From Petaurus breviceps papuanus (lineage: Eukaryota; Chordata; Mammalia; Diprotodontia; Petauridae): a stretch of 64,000 nucleotides of DNA. The first letter of the stretch is position 1; each line of letters starts with the position of its first letter. The DNA lies in NCBI GenBank assembly GCA_028583685.1, contig JAMXIF010000032.1:5272958-5336957 (forward strand), in the 5' to 3' direction. The notes under the pieces were generated by a model that worked only from the letters and a program-made list of their open reading frames with translations, was not told the DNA's origin and made no database searches. Position numbers and translations under genes: made by a program. This document shows, one piece after another, positions 22,690 through 32,860 of the stretch.

Positions 22690-23128
22690 TGCTGGTTTCT
22701 ACTTCCAGATCCTCTTTGGGCTTCCAATCATTCAGCAGTCGCTTTTTTAAGGTTTGCCCCATCTGTCTGTATGACCCTCTTTTCCCAGTAAACAACTTGA
22801 AATCAAGGACTTTTTCTGTATCCCTAGTGCCTAGCACATTATTGTTCAGTCATTTCAATTGTGTCTGACTCTTCACACATATTTTGGGTTTTCTTTGCAA
22901 AAATACTTGAAGTTTTCTCAGTCATTTCCTTCACCAACTCATTTTACAAATGATGAAACCGAGGCAAGCAGGGTTAAGTAACTTGCCCAGGATCACATAA
23001 TTAGTGAGTATCTGAGGTTGGATTTGAACTCGGGACTTCCTGATTCCAGGCTCAGCACTCTATCCACTGAGCTATCTAGCTGCCTCTGTCTGACATATAC
23101 TAGGAGTTTAATAAATGCTTATTGACTG
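22690..23128 (+). mobile_element. L2 3' end split by Mar1
   Basis: AAGGACTTTTTCTGTATCCCTAGTGCCTAGCACAT before the SINE, and TACTAGGAGTTTAATAAATGCTTATTGACTGA after it, form one L2 3' terminus. Confidence 0.8.
22845..23093 (-). mobile_element. Mar1-type CORE-SINE, full length
   Basis: Runs from TTGTTCAGTCATTTCAATTG through AAATGATGAAACCGAGGCAAG to CTCTATCCACTGAGC...CTAGCTGCCTC. Confidence 0.92.
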
Positions 23129-23186
23129 ATCCACTCTAGGTTCTTGTAGCTATAATCTACTGGCAGAGAGATGTATGCCCCTAGAT

Positions 23187-23390
23187 CAGGCCTTGAGGCT
23201 ACACGTAACCCTTTAGGTCCCCAAGTGTGGCCCTTTGACAGAATCCTGGGCCCTCAAGTGCAGCCCTTTGATTGAATCCTAGACCCTCAGGTGTGGCCCT
23301 TTGAAGGAATCCAAGGATTGAGTCAAAGGGCCACACTTGAGGATCTAGAGGGCCACATGTGGCCTCATGGCTGAAAGTTCCCCACCCCCA
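23187..23390. mobile_element. hAT-type MITE with internal repeats
   Basis: 204 bp between perfect 8 bp duplications CCCTAGAT (23179-23186 and 23391-23398). The right end, read inward, is TGGGGGTGGGGAACTTTCAG. The left end starts CAGGCCTTGAGG and lacks the outer GGGTGGGGAA block. The interior repeats GTGTGGCCCTTTGA-type units in both orientations. The 8 bp duplication fits hAT. Confidence 0.85.
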
Positions 23391-23499
23391 CCCTAGATTT
23401 ATTACACTTTGATATTATTCAATCTCAGGGGCACCTTCATTGTTGCATTAGCAATTCTTTTATTGCTTCCCAATGGATTTTCTCTCATACTTGCCAGAT

Positions 23500-23800
23500 T
23501 AATGTTCTAAAACTCTTCCTCTCTCTTCAAATCCCCTGTATCACCCGGGATCATTTTCCTCTCAGAAGAATATCTCACTTCCTATTTTCCTGGGATATCA
23601 AAGCCATACTCCATCAACTTCCTTTTTTCCCTTACTCTATACTTAAAAACCTTTATTCATCCCTTAATTTTTCCTTTGCTTTGTTCTCTGAAGCTTGCTA
23701 AAACTAACTCATCTACCCTTCTACATGTGTCTTGGAATCTTTCCTATCTCTTCTGGAAGTTTACTTCTCTGATAATTTTTTCATCTCTCTCGTCTTCAAC
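23500..23800 (+). mobile_element. L2 fragment
   Basis: CAAATCCCCTGTATCACCCGGGATCATTTTCC, then AAGAATATCTCACTTCCTATTTTCCTG, resembles the L2 region between endonuclease and RT. Confidence 0.5.
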
Positions 23801-23809
23801 ATCACTTTT

Positions 23810-23926
23810 TTTTTTAAAGCAAAAAGGGCCAAGTGACTTGCCTAGGGTCACACAGCTAGTGTCCAAGGTTAGATTTGAACTCAAGTCCTCCTGATTCCAG
23901 GGCATGTACCACCTAGCTGCCCCTCC
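23810..23926 (-). mobile_element. tRNA-derived SINE
   Basis: AAGTGACTTGCCTAGGGTCACACAGC, TCAAGTCCTCCTGATTCCAGGG and CACCTAGCTGCCCC. Flanked by ACATCACTTT and ATATCACTTT. Confidence 0.88.
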
Positions 23927-23956
23927 ATATCACTTTATTGTATCACTAATTGTACA

Positions 23957-24175
23957 TACTAGCTACCCAATAGGGTCTGGGGTCAAGAAGATTCATTTTC
24001 CTGAAACCAAATCTGGCCTCAGACACTTCCTAGCTGTGTGGCCCTGGACAAGTCATTTAATGCCTCAATGTCCCCATCTGTAAAATGAGCTGGAGAAGGA
24101 AATGGCTAACCACTCCAGTATCTGCCAGGAAATCCCCTACATGACAGAAAAATGTCTGAACAACAGCAAAAAGGT
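23957..24175 (+). mobile_element. Mar1-type CORE-SINE
   Basis: GGTCTGGGGTCAAGAAGATTC, CATCTGTAAAATGAGCTGGAG, AACCACTCCAGTATCTGCC, and a TGTCTGAACAACAGCAAAAAG tail. The head is incomplete. Confidence 0.86.
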
Positions 24176-24207
24176 ACTCAAAACATGTTTATAGAATTGA
24201 AATCTTT

Positions 24208-24312
24208 AGAGGCAGCTAAGTGACTTACCCAATGGCATGTTGTAGTAAGCAACAGAGTCAATATTCAATCCTAGGCCTTTGGACTCTAAATCCAGTTTTC
24301 CATTATATTGTG
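24208..24312 (-). mobile_element. MIR fragment
   Basis: GGCAGCTAAGTGACTTACCCAATGG, then TTGGACTCTAAATCCAG. Confidence 0.55.
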
Positions 24313-24645
24313 TTTCTATTTTTACTGAAGCAAACAAAAAGTTGGGAAGTATAAATTCTTTTACCTCTAATCTCTTTTTTTTGGGGGGGAGAGGAAGAAA
24401 CACTTCAAAAAGAAGAGTATTAGCCAGATTTAGTCTCTCCACCTGGTCCTTCTTCTTTATACTCTCAGCCCCTTTTACCCAAATTCTTCTGAGTAGTGAT
24501 CTATGGAGGGTATTAGTATCTATTATTTCTTAGTCTCCTTTCTCCTTTTTCTGTAGATATTGGCTCTCCAAACCAACATTTAAAATGTATTACTTCTGTA
24601 TTATAGGATTTGACTTTGGTCAGGAATAGGATTTATCATAAGCAA
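24313..24645. other. no recognised feature
   Basis: Contains a GGGGGGGAGAGG run but nothing assignable. Confidence 0.5.
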
Positions 24646-24649
24646 GTGG

Positions 24650-24895
24650 TGGTGGCCCTGTGAATGGAATGTCGGGCCTGGAATCAGGAGGACCTGGGTT
24701 CAGATCTGACCACAGATACATACTAGCTGTGTGGTCCTTGGCAAGTCCCTTAATCTCTGTTTGATTCAGTTTCCTCACCTGTAAAATTGGGGAATAATAA
24801 TAGCACCTACCTCCCAGGGTTGTTATAAGGATAAAAATCAAGTAATATTTGTAAAGTGCTTGGTATATAGTAGGTGCTATTGCTATTGTTCTACA
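24650..24895 (+). mobile_element. MIR, near full length, plus strand
   Basis: GGAATGTCGGGCCTGGAATCAGG head, TCCTCACCTGTAAAATTGGGG, AATAATAGCACCTACCTCCCAGGGTTGTT, and a GTAAAGTGCTTGGTATATAGTAGG end. Confidence 0.85.
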
Positions 24896-24959
24896 TTATT
24901 AAATATTAAATTAAATCAACTATTAAATATAAATGAACCATATATTGTTGTTGTTAGGA

Positions 24960-25190
24960 TGATATTATCCAGAACTGCTATTTCATTGATATAGGAAACT
25001 CCTAGATAAGAAAATTCTCTCTACCAATGCAAGTTGGCATCTTCTTGGCAACTTAGAGAGTCTTAGAGAGTTGAGAGCATTAAGAGATTAAGTGACTTGT
25101 CCAGGGTCATACAGTGTGATTCAGAGGCAGGACTTAAACTCATATTCCTGGCTTTGGTGCCATCTCTCTATCCACTAAATCAGGCCACTT
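24960..25190 (-). repeat. family Y repeat (fourth copy)
   Basis: ATTTCATTGATATAGGAAACTCCTAGATAAG, CTACCAATGCAAGTTGGCATC, GAGATTAAGTGACTTGTCCAGGG, and GGCAGGACTTAAACTC...CTATCCACTA. The clearest copy of this family. Confidence 0.65.
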
Positions 25191-25305
25191 CTTTATTTGC
25201 TGCTTGAAATATATTGTCATGTATCTTCTATGTTAAGAGAAAAGTGGTCATTTATTTCTCTCACCCCCATGCCAAAAAAAAGTCCATTAAAAAAGGGGCA
25301 TAAGG

Positions 25306-25495
25306 GTGGCTAGGTGGTGCAGTGAATCTCTATTCACTCCAGTGAATCTCCAGAGCACAGGCCCTGGAGTCAGGAGGACCTGAGTTCAAATGTGACCTCA
25401 GACACTTAACACTTACTAACCATGTGACCTTGGGCAAGTCACTTAACCCTAATTGCCCTGCCTTCCCCCCTCCAAAAAAAAAAGCAAAAAAAAAA
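25306..25495 (+). mobile_element. tRNA-derived SINE with an internal duplication
   Basis: Standard SINE ending CCTTCCCCCCTCCA10, but with an extra block in the head: AGTGAATCTC occurs twice around ATTCACTCC (25321-25353). Confidence 0.85.
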
Positions 25496-25616
25496 TGGGA
25501 CATAGACAAAGACTGGAGTCCCTTCTTCCTCCTCCCAAGCAGTGTTTCTAGAAAATAGGACACTGAGAAGAAAAGACATTTCCTCATTTCAGTCCCAGAT
25601 TGCCATTGAGAAGATA

Positions 25617-25765
25617 ATGCAAGTCACTTAACCCTATTTGCCTCAGTTTCCTCATCTGTAAAATGAGGAGAAGGAAATGGCATACCACCCCAATATCTTT
25701 GCCAAGAAAGCCCCAAATGGGTTCATGGAGAGTTGGGCATGACTGTAGTGACTGAACATCCAATT
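25617..25765 (+). mobile_element. Mar1-type SINE, 3' two thirds
   Basis: GCAAGTCACTTAACCCTATTTGC, CATCTGTAAAATGAG, CCACCCCAATATCTTTGCC, and a GAGAGTTGGGCATGACTG end. Confidence 0.85.
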
Positions 25766-25834
25766 GGCTTTGGGTACTGATCAAGGATAAAGAGCATCTA
25801 TCTCTAAAGACGATTAACAGCAGAAAAATGTTTC

Positions 25835-25912
25835 ATGAGAGCAGAGATACTATTTGACCTCAACTTCCAGCACTTAACACAGAGCTAGGTACATGGTAGG
25901 TACTTACTACTT
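25835..25912 (+). mobile_element. L2 3' terminus
   Basis: CAGCACTTAACACAGAGCTAGGTACATGGTAGGTACTTA is a diverged L2/MIR-type 3' end. Confidence 0.55.
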
Positions 25913-25997
25913 TTGGTTGTGAGCATGAATGAAAGGGGCATGGATATCAGGAGGTCCTCCACCTCATTCAATATATCAAAAGAAGGCAATGGCATTT

Positions 25998-26240
25998 TGT
26001 GGGTGATGGCTTTTAGTCATATACAACTCTTCATGACCCTGTGGATCATATTTTCCGTGAGGTTTTCTTGACAAAGACATTGGAGTGGTTTGCTACTTCC
26101 ATCTCTGGTGGATTAAGGCAAACAGAGGTTAAGTGACTTGCCCAGGGTCACACATCAAATAAGTGTCTGAGGCCAGATTTGAATTCAGGTCTTCCTGACT
26201 CTAAGCCCAGTGTTCTATCCAGTGAATCACCTAGCTACTT
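25998..26240 (-). mobile_element. Mar1-type CORE-SINE
   Basis: TTTTAGTCATATACAACTCTTC at the tail end, AGGCAAACAGAGGTTAAGTG in the middle, and ATCACCTAGCTACTTCC at the head end. Confidence 0.9.
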
Positions 26241-26242
26241 CC

Positions 26243-26800
26243 TGAGCACTTATTAAGCACCGACTATGTGCCAAGCTAAGCACTTTACAAATCTTCTCCC
26301 CTCTCAAAAGAATACCTCACCTCCAATTTTGATGACAAATCAAGGCCGTCCACCTTGTGATTCTCACAACCATCCTGTGTTGTTGTTGTTCAGGCATTTC
26401 AGTCGTGTTTGACTCTTCATAAGCCCACTTGGGGTTTCCCTGGTAGAGATACTGGAGTGGTTTGCCATTTCCTTCTCCAACTCATTTTATAGATGAAGAA
26501 ACTGAGGCAAACAGGGTTAAGTGGCTTACCCAGGGTCACACAGCTGGTAAGTGTTGGAGACCAGATTTGAACTCAGGAAGCTGAGTCTTTCTGACTCCAG
26601 GCCCAGCACTCTATCCACTGTGCCACCTAGCTGCCCATAACAACTGTGTAAGGTAAAAGATATTATTATCCCTATTTTGTAGTTTAAGAAATTGAGGTAG
26701 ATGAACGTTAAGTGACTTGCCCAAGGCCATATAGCTAGAAAGTATCTGAGGTCACATCTGAACTTAGATCTTCTTAACTAGCCCCCTATTTACTACCCCA
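26243..26800 (-). mobile_element. MIR split by Mar1 and by an L2-like filler
   Basis: MIR parts lie at 26243-26292 (TTATTAAGCACCGACTATGTGCC), 26346-26379 (TTCTCACAACCATCCTG) and 26637-26800 (AACTGTGTAAGGTAAAAGATATTATTATCCC to TACTACCCC). About 50 bp between the first two parts resembles L2 ORF text (AAAGAATACCTCACCTCC). Confidence 0.75.
26380..26636 (-). mobile_element. Mar1-type CORE-SINE, full length, inside MIR
   Basis: Starts (TTG)4TTCAGGCATTTCAGTC, runs through GGCAAACAGGGTTAAGTGGC, and ends CACTGTGCCACCTAGCTGCC. Confidence 0.93.
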
Positions 26801-27306
26801 AGCATAGTGCTTAGGTTACCCAGACCCATTCCCAGCAAATTAAAAAAAAAGAAACCATCTCCTCGGTCATCTTCTTTTAGGATTCATTCTTTCTGAACAA
26901 ACCCATCAACTAAATAACCAGTTTAGATGTTTCCAGCCCTCCTAATTAATACTTAAAGGGAGTTTGTTCAATTCTTATTTCTGGTTGATGTCACTGGAAG
27001 AGAGATTTATACACATTACTAAGGTATCAGAGGGCTTGGAATGGATAAGTATCATAGATCTCTCTGGGCAGCCAGATTGGTTTTCTGTATGCACTGGGTC
27101 CAGGGGCACAGGAATACAGCTGAAGCTATGACTGAGAGGAACTCTAGGATCTCCACACCCAGGGATGTTGGAGCCAACTCAAACTGGCTTAGGTGAGCTG
27201 ATTGTTAGATTTTCAGTGTGAGAATTTAAGTCTCAGAAATTAGTAAAGTCTGGAAAAGTATTTATTGTGCATATTAATTTTTTTCATATTAAATTTAAAA
27301 ATGTGT
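26801..27306. other. no recognised feature
   Basis: Nothing assignable before the LTR. Confidence 0.5.
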
Positions 27307-27311
27307 CCTGA

Positions 27312-27894
27312 TGTAATGTTAATGGGATAATAAGATCTTCTGCACCCTTTAATAGGCCTCACATGGAGCTCATGAGGGAAGAGCTTGCTTAGGGGGAGGT
27401 TTCCACACCTTTTGGCACTAAGTTGATCAGGCACCAAGGCAGGAGGGTTGTGATGCCTTCTGGTTCTGAGAAGTGTTTGTATACTTGGAGTTGGTGCTTT
27501 GCTTTGGGGGCTCACTTATGAGAAGGACCACTTGATTTCCTGGTTGAGACTCTGAGTAGCTGCATGTTCAGACATCCCCCTCCCCCCGACTGCTCAGATG
27601 TAAAGGCTCTCTTAATCCAGTGGTACATGTAAAGTGTATAGCAATATTGCTTTGATTCAGGCAGTCAGAGCCCTGTGTATTGGTCTTTATGCTAATTTAT
27701 CTGCTTGTATTTTCTCTGTGTTTGCTGCTTGTATTTTCTCTGATGTTCAGAGTGCTGACCTTTCCCCTAAACTAGTGAATGTAATTAAAAGTAGGATTGT
27801 TAGCCCCTTTTTGAGCAGTCTTTCCTAGAAAAACATCAAAGAACCTGTGTTAGTAGGCTATCCTGGGTGTGCTAGGGTGCTTGCTGCTGCTACA
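27312..27894 (+). mobile_element. solo LTR, family D
   Basis: 583 bp LTR starting TGTAATGTTAATGGGATAATAAG and ending GGGTGCTTGCTGCTGCTACA. Both ends match the LTR pair at 58812-60542. The flanking 5-mers are CCTGA and CCTGC. Old relative to that pair. No interior sequence is attached. Confidence 0.72.
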
Positions 27895-27899
27895 CCTGC

Positions 27900-28320
27900 A
27901 TACAATTGCCCTCCCCCAGAGCTGGTTGTTAAATATTTATCAGCATAACTCTGTACCACACCTAATAATTCAGGGGAGAGGAAAGATTTAAGCAGGGTTC
28001 ATGAGTCACCAAATTGACCCATATTTAATGAAATATTTATGGTGTCATTGTGTAGGAGTGAATGAAAGGTGAGGTTCCTGGATGCCAGCAGTGGCATAGT
28101 TTTAGTGGTCTGAGGTTTCCTTCCCATTCCATAAACCCTCTCTTATATGTCTCTGCCTAGTGAACTTCGGGGCAGACAGTCAGGGCACCTATCTGTGTTC
28201 CCGCTAGGCTGGTCTACAATCCTGCCCCAGACTATTCCAGAGTCAGAACATAGATTCCACCAAATAGGAAGTATCCTGCAGATCAGATCTATAAGCTGAA
28301 TATATTTGCCCTTGAAATGA
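27900..28320. other. no recognised feature
   Basis: Nothing assignable. Confidence 0.5.
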
Positions 28321-28324
28321 TAGA

Positions 28325-28515
28325 CAGTGAGACAGTGTAGTACAATGGAAAGAAGACTGGCTATGGAGTCCAGAGGACTTAGATTCAAATTCAGACTATA
28401 TTATATGGGATGTGAGTTACAAGTAAGTAGCCTATCTTCTCTTGGACTCAAGTTTCCTTAACAGAAAAATGAGGGAGTTGGACCGGTTGGCTTCTGAGGT
28501 CCTTTCCAGAAGGAA
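28325..28515 (+). mobile_element. MIR-type SINE, plus strand
   Basis: AGACAGTGTAGTACAATGGAAAG head, GGCTATGGAGTCCAGAGGACTTAG, and GAGGGAGTTGGACCGGTTGG...GAGGTCCTTTCC end. Confidence 0.82.
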
Positions 28516-28562
28516 AGATTGCCCAGCTGTGTACTTCTTAAATAAATTTGTAAAGATTTTGA

Positions 28563-28813
28563 AAGGCAGCTAGGTGGCACAATGGATACGGGCCTGGACC
28601 TGAGTCAGGAAGACTCATCTTGCTGAGTTCAAATCTGGCCTTAGCTATTTACTGTGTGAGCCTGGGCAAATCAACTTAACCCTGTTTGCCTCAGTTTCCT
28701 CATCTGTAAAATGAGCTGGAGAAGGAAATGCAAACCACTCCAGTATCTTTGCCAAGAAAACCCCAAATGGGGTCAAAAAGAGTCAGACATAACTGAAAAA
28801 TGACTGAACAAAA
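28563..28813 (+). mobile_element. Mar1-type CORE-SINE, full length
   Basis: Full copy with an ACTGAACAAAAAAAG tail and target duplication AAAGATTTTGA at 28552-28562 and 28814-28824. Confidence 0.94.
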
Positions 28814-28824
28814 AAAGATTTTGA

Positions 28825-29400
28825 CCCTGAATTCATATTAGGTTGACTAAGGATTTACTGTAGGATTTTCCTGGTGAATCTGTTCTGAACCAATTCAACC
28901 AGACACTGAACTAAATCTGTGTATGCTAAAATAGAAATACATGATGAATGATCTGACTTGACAATTTTTTTAAATATAAAAATGTCAGAGTTTTTTTTTT
29001 TATGGTGCAAGTAAGCTAGATGAGAAAACATTGACCTTTACAATCTTGTAAAGATAAGGGTTAATCACATATACTTAAACTATATTATACACACTGATGT
29101 ATCTGAAAAGATCTACTTGCATATTGTTGAGAGTTCTGCTATTGCATTTTCCATATTTATTGAGACTACATATGATGAGTTCAAATTCCACAGAAAATTA
29201 ATTTTCCTGTACCCCTCTTTATTCCACATACACATATCTGGGTATCCTGAATTTGAAGCACGTTGCTCATGAGTCCCCACCAGTGTGTTTCCTTTACCAG
29301 GAAAGAAAGGAGACATTAGTTCAAAGCAAAATACATTTAAATCATAAGACAAGGAAACTATCAAGACAGACTTTTCTACCCACATATTTGGTGTATTCTA
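28825..29400. other. no recognised feature
   Basis: AT-rich. A 90-codon minus-strand frame (29113-29385) has no domain I recognise. Confidence 0.45.
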
Positions 29401-29419
29401 CCAACTTACCATGCTACAT

Positions 29420-30045
29420 GTAGGGGAGAGGACATATTCAGTGAAAAGGTATGGCCAAGTCACAGGCCTGAAAGACATACCCTTAGGGAGCTTGTGTGGC
29501 TGGGGTAAATAAAGGCTCAGATGTCCTCTGGTGATGTCATGAAGGAAGGTGTTTTCTCTTCTGAGTGATGGGGTCCTCTTTTGCTCTGCTCTCTAATACA
29601 TTGCTGTTCTCTGCTGGGCATCTCTGAGGCTGCTATTTTCTGTTAGACTGCTAGTCTCGAACTATGGTGTGGTTGGTCATGGAAGAGCTAAAGTCTTTAC
29701 TTTACTAGGTTAGGCATAACCTAGGGCTAAGAAGCAGCCTCTGTTCTTTTGGGTCTATTCAAGGTCCTTGGTTCTAACCAAATACCTGATTTCAGGTTAG
29801 AAAAGCGTTTTAAAAATCCTATTAAATTTCTGGGTTTTAGTCTGAATACCCCCAACCCATTTTGAAAACTATCCAGCAAAACTCCATGGAAGCTAAATGG
29901 GGTCTGGCATGCAGTGGTTCCCCTTAATTCCCATAATGCTCCCCGTTGGGCATTCAAATAAACCTAGTGGCAAAAATAAAAGGGCTATATCTTTGCCTTT
30001 CTTCTACATAGGTGTCTTTATTCTGAGTACCTGCCAGAAACAAAA
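29420..30045 (+). mobile_element. possible LTR (weak)
   Basis: LTR-like order: TGTAGGGGAGAGG start, TATA-like TAAATAAAGGC near 29505, a poly(A) signal AAATAAACC near 29956, and a possible end at GCCAGAAACA. I could not pair a target duplication and see no second copy in the window. Confidence 0.3.
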
Positions 30046-30234
30046 TTGCTAGTTTAATATTCTGGCCAACCCTAGGTCTCTCTGCATTCCTTTGCATGTT
30101 TCTAGAAACCATCCTCTTCCTGTCTGTTCCTGCTGCAACCTCCTTAGTTCAAGTCCTAATTATCTCCTAATGACATGGACTGCAATAATAGCCTCCCCAC
30201 TGGCACGTTTCTACTTCTGCTCTCTGTTCTGAAC

Positions 30235-30375
30235 GTTGAACTTGGCATCAGAAGACTTGGTTTGGAGCCCTTCCTCTGCCATTTATTACCTGGATGACCT
30301 TTGGCAAATCACTTAACCTCTTTGGGCTGAAATATCTTCATCTGCAAAATGAGGACTTTGAGCTAGATTATAGCT
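30235..30375 (+). mobile_element. MIR fragment, plus strand
   Basis: TTGGCATCAGAAGACTTGG, GCCATTTATTACCTGGATGACC, and TTCATCTGCAAAATGAGGAC. Confidence 0.7.
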
Positions 30376-30770
30376 ATGCTTCTTTCCAATCTGTTCTTCA
30401 TGTTCTTACCAGATTAATCTTCCAAAACACTACTTGCTCTGTCATTTCCTTGCTCAGAGACTTTCCATTGTTCCCCTGTGCTTGTGGGATAAAATCCAAG
30501 AGATTCAGTCCAGCGCTCAAAGCCCTTACCAACTAATCTACCTTCCAGACCTATTTCCCATTGGTCATTACCTCCTGTTCTTGTTGAAGTGCTTAAGTTG
30601 TCCTTTAGCACTATTAGTCCTTTAAAGTCTCCTATCCTTTTTGAATCTATTTATATATTGTCCTGCCATGCCCTTCTATTTCCTTTATAGTTGTCCATAT
30701 TATATCTAGGCTTCAAGACTCAACTTAAAGCTCACTTCTGTGAAGTCTTTCCAGTTTATGCCAGTCCAGA
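30376..30770 (+). mobile_element. L2 LINE fragment
   Basis: ACCAGATTAATCTTCCAAAACAC, GGGATAAAATCCAAGAG, then GGCTTCAAGACTCAACTTAAAGCTCAC: the L2 ORF2 C-terminal region, diverged. Confidence 0.7.
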
Positions 30771-30787
30771 GTTCCCTATTTTCTTTG

Positions 30788-30853
30788 AACATATGTATGT
30801 ATACATATATGTGTATATATACACATATGTATGTGTGTATTTATTTATTTATA
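30788..30853. repeat. TATG/TATA microsatellite
   Basis: CATATGTATGTATACATATATG runs into (TTTA)n. Confidence 0.88.
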
Positions 30854-30911
30854 GACCACCCTTAAAATCTGGATGAGTTGATTTGTCATATGCCACCATA
30901 TATGTTGTAGA

Positions 30912-31400
30912 CTAGTCAGTCAGTCAAAAACAATTTATTAAGTGCCAGGCACTATGCTAAATGCTTGGAATATCAATACAAGCAAAAATTGTCAATCCCT
31001 GCCCTCAAAGAACTTACATTCGAATGGGGAGACAACATACACACACAAAAATAAGCTGGAAAAGGGGAATGGTATGGAGAATGTACCCTGGGAGTGACGG
31101 GTTAAGTGGGGAAGCATGATGCTGAATTCTAGAGGAGTACAGCCTGGTGGGAAATGATGAGATGACTGGCTTGGTTGCCATCCTTAAATGGAGATTCTGG
31201 GAGAAACCATCCAATGAGAAGCAGAAATGAAGGGCAGAGGACACTTCTGAGGTATGAGTTCTGGAGTTGAACATTTTCCAGGAGGAACAGGGTGCTGGAC
31301 TCAGGAGGAGTGCAGCCTTGTGGGAAGTGAAGAGATGGAAGTTCTGGGAGGGGACGTCCAATTTGGTCACAGGGGCCAGGAGGGCTCCAGAAAGTTAAAG
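30912..31400 (-). mobile_element. family Z: L2-tailed repeat
   Basis: On the minus strand it ends with an L2 3' terminus (plus strand: AGTCAGTCAAAAACAATTTATTAAGTGCC). Its body (plus strand: AAATGGAGATTCTGGGAGAAACC, GGTGGGAAATGATGAGATGACTGG) matches 56500-56905 in the opposite orientation. The body block occurs twice within this copy (near 31145-31205 and 31310-31360). Either an L2 3' UTR variant or an L2-mobilised short element. Confidence 0.6.
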
Positions 31401-31407
31401 GGAAAAT

Positions 31408-31580
31408 GGGCTAGCTGAAAGAATGATGGACTTTGGGTAAGAGGTCTTACTTTTGGTTTGATTCCCACCTGGGCTATTTATTAGTTGTGTTTACACTGAA
31501 GTCACTTAATCTCTAAAAACTTCCATTTCCCCATCTGTAATAGGGAGGTGATACCAGCAAGGGGGAAATGATATGTAAAC
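31408..31580 (+). mobile_element. MIR fragment
   Basis: GAATGATGGACTTTGGGTAAG, GGGCTATTTATTAGTTGTG, and CCATTTCCCCATCTGTAATAG. Confidence 0.6.
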
Positions 31581-31764
31581 CTTAGAGTATCATTTAATGA
31601 TTTGCTAACCCATATTTCAAGGCACCTTAGAGATTATTTATAACCTACTCATAGAATCCTTTGTATCATAGATGAGCAGTGATTTGTCTAATGCTATTCA
31701 GCAAAACAGAGGCTGAAACAGAAAGGAACTAGAAAAATATAACTCCTACTTTCCAGAACAGGGT

Positions 31765-31850
31765 GTCTGTCCCTGTCTCTGTCTCTCTGTCTTTCTCTCT
31801 CTCACTTTCTCCCTCCCCTATCTCTTTGTGTGCCTCTCTGTCTTTCTCTT
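31765..31850. repeat. CT-rich simple repeat
   Basis: TGTCTGTCCCTGTCTCTGTC and related pyrimidine units. Confidence 0.85.
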
Positions 31851-31911
31851 AGGCATGAGTACATACACAGATATACACAGGCCTGTATTATTGCCTAGAA
31901 AATAAAAGATT

Positions 31912-32860
31912 CATGTGTTTGTTGCATCTTTGCCTTGTCGTCCTATATCTTTCCTCCCTTTAGTGGTAAAACGCCTTGAAAAGGGCATCTCCAGCCGGCT
32001 GTTCTACTTTTCTTCTCACTCCCTTCCTAGCTTTCTAGTCTGGCTTCCCAACCTCATCATTCAACCTCATTATTCAAATAAAGTGCTCCCTCCAAAGTTA
32101 TCAGTGATCTTTTAATTTCCCAATCTAATAGCCTTTTCTCAATTCTCAACCTTCTTGACCTCTCTGCCACCTTTGACACTGTCCACCGATCACCACATTC
32201 TCCTTGATGTTCTCTACTCTCTGTTTTCATGACACTGCTCTAATCTGGTTCTTCTCCTACCTGTATGACCACTCCTTGGTATCATTTAGGGGATATTCAT
32301 CCAGGTTGTCCCCATTAACACTGGATGTCCCTCACAACTCTGTCCTGGGCCCTCTTCTCTACTCTGTCTATATTATTTCACTTGGGAATTGCATTACCTC
32401 CCCTGGATTAGTGATGCTATCATCTCTGTGGAGATGATTTTCAAGTTTATTCATCCCTTGCTAACCTCTCTTCTGATCACTTGTCTCAACTGCCTCTTGG
32501 ACATCTTAAACTGGATGTCCTATAGATATCTTAAATTCAACATATCTAAATGGAATATTCCCCCAGATTCTCCTCTTATAAAATTTCCTATTCCTGTTGA
32601 TGTACTGCCATCCTCCCAGGCATCCAGGCTCACAATCTGCATTTCATACATGGGTCTCCTCTCTCTCTTGCATCACCCTTCCTCAACCACCCCGTATCCA
32701 ACTTTGGCTTATGAGCCAATATCTAGCAATTCTACCTTCTTGGTATATCTCTCATATACCCTTTTCTTTTCTTTAACACTGCTATCACCCTGAAGCAGGC
32801 CCTCATGACCTCATGTCTGGCCTGTTGCAATAGCCTTTTGATTGGTCTCGTCTCAGATCT
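31912..32860 (+). mobile_element. L2 LINE, ORF2 RT to C-terminus
   Basis: Sense strand in L2 order: CTTGACCTCTCTGCCACCTTTGACACTGTCC (RT start), the RT motif at 32300-32390, AACTGGATGTCC, and CTCATGACCTCATGTCTGGCC. It then switches at about 32860 back to RT-start text, so a second L2 begins there. Confidence 0.85.
32204..32437 (+). pseudogene. L2 reverse transcriptase fragment
   Basis: A 77-codon open frame includes LDVPHNSVLGPLLYSVYI and then SLGN. It corresponds to the conserved VPQGSVLGPLLF block just before the catalytic YADD of CR1/L2 reverse transcriptases, with N where Q-G is usual. It opens and closes in frame by chance within a decayed LINE and is not a host gene. Confidence 0.82.

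Noticed and set aside
29420-30045. Confident solo LTR call
   Set aside because: The TATA and poly(A) order is suggestive, but no target duplication or second copy was found; kept only as a weak feature.
30788-30853. CRISPR-like or satellite array
   Set aside because: Only simple dinucleotide/tetranucleotide repeats. No spaced direct repeats occur anywhere in the window.
32389-32793. 134-codon plus-strand open frame
   Set aside because: It is out of frame with, and downstream of, the L2 reverse-transcriptase block; part of a decayed L2.
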